DNA of 17,729 bases from an uncultured Alphaproteobacteria bacterium (GTDB taxonomy: Bacteria > Pseudomonadota > Alphaproteobacteria > RF32 > CAG-239). The notes under the pieces were generated by a model. That model was not told the DNA's origin. It was given only the letters and a program-made list of their open reading frames with translations, and did no database searches. Each line of letters begins with the position of its first letter. The first letter of the stretch is position 1. The translations under genes were made by a program, and so were the position numbers. The DNA lies in the NCBI GenBank assembly GCA_934254925.1, contig CAKQMD010000027.1:1-17729 (forward strand). Reading direction: 5' to 3'. Shown piece after piece: positions 14,865 to 17,729 of this stretch.

Positions 14865-15611
14865 ATGGCCGAAGTTCGTTTATACGCGGATCTTCCGCTT
14901 GTTCCCGGAACGGAATATGAGCTTTCCGAAGCGGCCTCCCGCTACCTGATCAGCGTCATGCGCTTAAAAAGCGGCGATTCTTTCAAAACTTTTAACGGTC
15001 GGGACGGAGAATTTGTCGCCGTGATAACTGCGGCGGATAAAAAACGATGCCGGGCCATCGTCGAAAAACAAAGCCGTACTTTCAGCCTCTCTCCTGATTT
15101 ATGGTTGTTGTTTGCGCCGTTGAAAAAAGACGCGACGGATTTTTTGGTTGAAAAAGCGGTTGAATTGGGCGTACGGCGCCTGCAGCCGGTCATTACCCGC
15201 TATACCAACAGCGAAAAAGTTCGTCTCGAACGTTTTGAGGCTCAAATTATTGAAGCTGCCGAACAATGTCGAAGGGTTGATCTCGCCGAGATAAGCACCC
15301 CTTGTCGGCTGGAGGAGCTGCTGATGCGTTGGGAGAAGGAACGCCCGCTGTTTTTTATGGATGAAAGCGGTGCCGGCAAAGACGTTGCAACGGTTTTTCG
15401 GGCTAATCCTCAAAAATCGGCCGCGGTTTTGATCGGTCCCGAAGGCGGTTTCAGCCAAGAAGAGTCAATGTTTCTGCGCCGTTGTGATTTTGTTCGTCCC
15501 GTTTCTTTGGGACCGCGGATTTTGCGTGCCGAAACCGCAGCTGCCGCGGCTTTGTCCTGCTGGCAGTCGATGAACGGAGATTGGCTTCAAGCAAAAGGAG
15601 AAAAAGAATGA
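14865..15611 (+). CDS. rsmE: 16S rRNA (uracil1498-N3)-methyltransferase
   Basis: SPOUT-class enzyme that methylates N3 of U1498 in 16S rRNA, using S-adenosylmethionine. The 248 residues match the family. Residues 1-72 are the PUA-like RNA-binding domain (YLISVMRLKSGDSFKTFNG). The catalytic domain shows LLFAPLKKDATDFLVEKAVELGV (81-103) and the knot that holds the cofactor: LIGPEGGFSQEE (189-200) and LGPRILRAETAAAAAL (215-230), the signature of RsmE. GGAGG (14850-14854) precedes the ATG. Its last codons contain the ribosome binding site and start of the response regulator (ATGA overlap), so the two are probably coupled. Confidence 0.95.
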   Translation: MAEVRLYADLPLVPGTEYELSEAASRYLISVMRLKSGDSFKTFNGRDGEFVAVITAADKKRCRAIVEKQSRTFSLSPDLWLLFAPLKKDATDFLVEKAVELGVRRLQPVITRYTNSEKVRLERFEAQIIEAAEQCRRVDLAEISTPCRLEELLMRWEKERPLFFMDESGAGKDVATVFRANPQKSAAVLIGPEGGFSQEESMFLRRCDFVRPVSLGPRILRAETAAAAALSCWQSMNGDWLQAKGEKE

Positions 15612-16276
15612 GAATTTTAGTAGCCGACGACCATGAATTGTTTTTAAAAGGCTTGGAGCTGGTTTTAAGAGACCTGGAACCGGGTGTGGAATTGGTGTTT
15701 GCCAAAAACTACACGGAGATTTTCAGCATTTTGGATCATGACAAAAACTTCAACCTGATTTTGACGGATCTGGCCATGCCGGGCGCCAATTGGTTGGAGG
15801 CCGTAAAAAAAATGCACGAAATCATGCCCGAAACCCCGATTATTATTTTGTCGGCGGTTTTTGACCGAGAGATCGTGCAAAAAACCATGGATCTCGGCGC
15901 AGCCGGTTATATTCCGAAAACCTCATCCAATGCCGTGATCATCAGCGCGGTAAACCTGGTGCTTTCCGGCGGCATGTACATCCCGCCCGAATTGCTGAAT
16001 CACACGGAAAAAACCGAAGCTTTTGATCTTTTGAAGCAAGTGGAAAATATTTCTTCTGATGAAAATATTGATGAGAAAATAAAGATTCTCACGCCGCGGC
16101 AAATTGACGTCATCAAACAGATTTCCGAAGGAAAATCCAACAAACAAATTGCATATGAACTGGGCCTGACGGAAGGCACGGTCAAATTGCACGTTACCGC
16201 GATTTTGAAGCTGCTTAACGTCTATAATCGTACCGGTGCGGTCATGGAGGCCCGACGCCTCGGGTTGATTCGCTGA
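15608..16276 (+). CDS. NarL/LuxR-family response regulator
   Basis: Two-component transcription factor. The start is ATG 15608, with AAGGAG seven bases before it; the frame extends further upstream inside rsmE but MRILVADDHE is the expected N-terminus. Of 222 residues, 1-120 are a receiver domain with acidic pocket D7 and D8, phospho-acceptor D54 in LTDLAMPG, S82 and K104 in YIPKTSS. Residues 158-222 are a LuxR-type helix-turn-helix (LTPRQIDVIKQISEGKSNKQ, then TEGTVKLHVTAIL). All phosphorylation residues are intact. No histidine kinase is nearby. Instead an HPt protein gene overlaps its stop by one base (TGATG), so the phosphate may arrive by a relay. Targets are unknown. Confidence 0.92.
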   Translation: MRILVADDHELFLKGLELVLRDLEPGVELVFAKNYTEIFSILDHDKNFNLILTDLAMPGANWLEAVKKMHEIMPETPIIILSAVFDREIVQKTMDLGAAGYIPKTSSNAVIISAVNLVLSGGMYIPPELLNHTEKTEAFDLLKQVENISSDENIDEKIKILTPRQIDVIKQISEGKSNKQIAYELGLTEGTVKLHVTAILKLLNVYNRTGAVMEARRLGLIR

Positions 16277-16608
16277 TGCTGATAAATTCGGAAAACCTCA
16301 ACCGTTATCAAATGCTTTTCGGCCGGGAAAAAATGGTGTCTTTATGGCAGGAATATCGACGGCAGGCAGAGCAGGATCTGGCAAAACTGCCGGCATTGTC
16401 GCCGGAAGAAATCCGCGGCCTGTTTCACCGGCTGCATGCTTCCAGCCAAGTTTTTGGTCTTGAAGAATTCGCCGATCTCTGCGGCCAAATAGAAGATAAT
16501 CTGGTACAAAAACGCCCGGCAGATGCCATGATTGCTTCTGTCGTTGCGCTTTTCAACCGCAGCGTAAATGCTGCCGATTCACTTTTAACAGGAAAAAAAC
16601 ATGACTGA
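16276..16608 (+). CDS. Histidine phosphotransfer (HPt) domain protein
   Basis: A 110-residue protein, almost certainly one four-helix HPt bundle, which passes phosphate between receiver domains. The motif FHRLHASSQVFGLEEFADLC (50-69) fits the HPt consensus AHxLKGSAxxxG...L...C..LE, placing the phospho-histidine at H51. LCGQIED continues the expected helix. HA replaces the usual KG after the histidine-x-Leu, so it is a divergent member. Its start overlaps the stop of the response regulator, and its end overlaps the next gene by eight bases, so the three proteins are made together. The natural partner is the regulator upstream. The kinase that loads it must lie elsewhere. Confidence 0.8.
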   Translation: MLINSENLNRYQMLFGREKMVSLWQEYRRQAEQDLAKLPALSPEEIRGLFHRLHASSQVFGLEEFADLCGQIEDNLVQKRPADAMIASVVALFNRSVNAADSLLTGKKHD

Positions 16609-17290
16609 CAAAACATCTCTGCCCCTATATGCCGAAAAAATATACGGCTGGCTTTATAATCATCCCGAACGCTGCGCTTGGTTTGAAAAAGGCTGGGTAC
16701 AAAGGCTTCTGACCTTTGGCTGCAACCGCCGTCTGAGAGAATCTTTGCTGCGCGAAATCGAGGCGCATGGCAAGGTTTTGCAAATGGGCGTCACTTTTGG
16801 CGAGGAGATTTCAGACGTCGCCGCCCGCGTCGGCAACTATGGACAGTTTGATATCATGGACGTCAATCCGCTGCAGTTGACGCTTTGCCGTCAAAAATAC
16901 GGTCGCCGGTTTCCTACGGTTAACTTTATTGAGCATGATGCCGCCGAACTTTTCCAAAGCGGCGGTTATGATGTGGTGATCTGCTATAATCTGTTGCATG
17001 AAGTGCCGATTGTCACCAAAAGCAAAATCGTCAACAATGCTTTACTCAATGTCAAAGACGGCGGCAAAGTCGTTTTCATTGACTATCACAATCCCAAATA
17101 TCTTCATCCTTTGCGTTATTTTGTCCGCATGTTCAATCGCCTGTATCAGCCTTTTGCCGAAAAACTGTGGGATCGTGAAATTCACAGCTATGCGGAAAAC
17201 AAAACGGCGTTCTCCTGGCGGAAAAGCACATATTTTGGCCGTATGTACCAAAAAGTTGTCGCGGTTAAGAAAATAACCCCGCTGAACTGA
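16601..17290 (+). CDS. rquA: Class I SAM-dependent enzyme, probably rhodoquinone biosynthesis protein RquA
   Basis: RquA converts ubiquinone to rhodoquinone, the low-potential quinone used for fumarate reduction in anaerobic respiration; it resembles a methyltransferase but supplies an amino group. Its 229 residues fit. From memory of the Rhodospirillum rubrum type, matching features are: Y-x-x-x-HP near the N-terminus (WLYNHPE), FEKGWVQRLL, NRRLRESLL, an altered cofactor loop VLQMGVTFGEEISDVAARV in place of the usual DxGxGxG, CYNLLHEVPIVTKSKIVNNALLNV, KVVFIDYHNPKYLHPLRYF, and the C-terminal STYFGRMYQKVVAVKK. UbiG-like enzymes would keep the glycine-rich motif. AGGAAA precedes the ATG. It is the last gene of the operon, which includes a response regulator and HPt. 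A different quinone or lipid methyltransferase is the alternative. Confidence 0.72.
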   Translation: MTDKTSLPLYAEKIYGWLYNHPERCAWFEKGWVQRLLTFGCNRRLRESLLREIEAHGKVLQMGVTFGEEISDVAARVGNYGQFDIMDVNPLQLTLCRQKYGRRFPTVNFIEHDAAELFQSGGYDVVICYNLLHEVPIVTKSKIVNNALLNVKDGGKVVFIDYHNPKYLHPLRYFVRMFNRLYQPFAEKLWDREIHSYAENKTAFSWRKSTYFGRMYQKVVAVKKITPLN

Positions 17291-17369
17291 AATAAAATTT
17301 TTGTCTATTCCGAGGTCAATAGATAGTATCCAAAACGCTGATTGCCTGAGGAAAAACTTTGTAAGGTTT

Positions 17370-17398
17370 TTGAGCCGGATTCTCATTTCTTTTATACT
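17370..17398 (+). promoter_or_regulatory. Promoter of the downstream flagellin
   Basis: TTGAGC (17370-17375), 17 bases, TATACT (17393-17398), with transcription starting near 17405 and a strong AAGGAG (17411-17416) before the ATG. This is sigma70-like. I see no sigma28 (TAAA-N15-GCCGATAA) or sigma54 (TGGCAC-N5-TTGC) site, although those usually drive late flagellar genes. The partly self-complementary AAAAAC / GTTTTT at 17353-17371 touches the -35. Confidence 0.5.
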
Positions 17399-17421
17399 CC
17401 TGATATGAAAAAGGAGAAGAA

Positions 17422-17729
17422 ATGAGCAACAGTATCAGTTTAACCGCGTCAATGCGATCGAATTTGTTAAGCCTGCAAAACATTGCCGGCCAAGTTGACT
17501 TAACCCAAAATCGTCTTTCGACCGGTTTGAAAGTTAATTCGGCGATTGACAATCCTTCTTCTTATTATACTGCGGTGTCTTTAAACAACCGCGCCAGCGA
17601 CCTTTCTTCCCTTCTCGATTCGATGGCGCAAGGGATACAAACCATCAAAGCGGCGACGGAAGGCTTGGAAGCCGGTGCCAACTTGTTGGAACAAGCGGCG
17701 GCCATTGCTTCGCAAGCGCTCAATACGTC
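17422..17729 (+). CDS. Flagellin, N-terminal part (runs off window end)
   Basis: Filament subunit, open from ATG 17422 to the last base. MSNSISLTASMRSNLLSLQN is a standard flagellin D0 start. NRLSTGLKVNSAIDNPSSYY (about 30-49) is the conserved flagellin motif, followed by the D1 helix with DSMAQGIQTIKAATEGLEAG. Bases 17599-17729 align without gaps to bases 1-131 of the window (RASDLS.LLDSMAQG and following), so this is a close paralogue of the broken flagellin there. Only the first 102 residues are visible; the variable domain lies outside. AAGGAG is placed correctly before the start, and a promoter sits just upstream. It stands 131 bases after rquA, with no convincing terminator between them. 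Confidence 0.95.
   Translation, partial: MSNSISLTASMRSNLLSLQNIAGQVDLTQNRLSTGLKVNSAIDNPSSYYTAVSLNNRASDLSSLLDSMAQGIQTIKAATEGLEAGANLLEQAAAIASQALNT

Overview
The window (moderate GC by eye, not calculated) looks like the chromosome of a motile, probably uncultured alphaproteobacterium able to live with little oxygen. This is an inference. It rests on the mlaE-mlaF-radA-cvpA order, the flagellin type, the alphaproteobacterial-looking ParE, and a likely RquA (rhodoquinone synthesis). Nearly all recognisable genes are housekeeping genes. I see no phage, IS element, CRISPR array, tRNA or rRNA.

Layout. (1) 1-1661: a flagellin, cut by the window start and split by a frame change near 858-896. Its variable domain looks like a beta-helix. 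(2) 1691-5453 (+): a promoter, then mlaE, mlaF, radA and cvpA, closely packed. (3) 5462-7926 (-): parE followed by a GNAT acetyltransferase overlapping it by one base, convergent with cvpA. (4) 7927-10130 (+): the rpsB-tsf operon with a foldable leader, a 15-bp hairpin between the genes and a strong terminator. (5) 10215-10350 (+): a near-consensus promoter driving what looks like a short, self-closing non-coding RNA. (6) 10343-14220 (-): cmk, rpsA and an MFS exporter, with an rpsA promoter and terminator. (7) 14279-17290 (+): a five-gene run with tiny gaps or overlaps: a secreted beta-sandwich protein, rsmE, a NarL/LuxR-type response regulator, an HPt protein and probably rquA. (8) 17370-17729 (+): promoter and 5' end of a second flagellin whose DNA closely resembles the window start, so two flagellin paralogues bracket the window.

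How they work together. radA (recombination), parE (decatenation), rpsB/tsf/rpsA/rsmE (translation) and cmk (CTP/dCTP supply) are core functions. mlaEF is the inner-membrane part of a phospholipid transporter. The least ordinary parts are the candidate small RNA after tsf, the phosphorelay pair next to rquA, the Cys-rich insertion in EF-Ts, and the flagellin with an enlarged domain.
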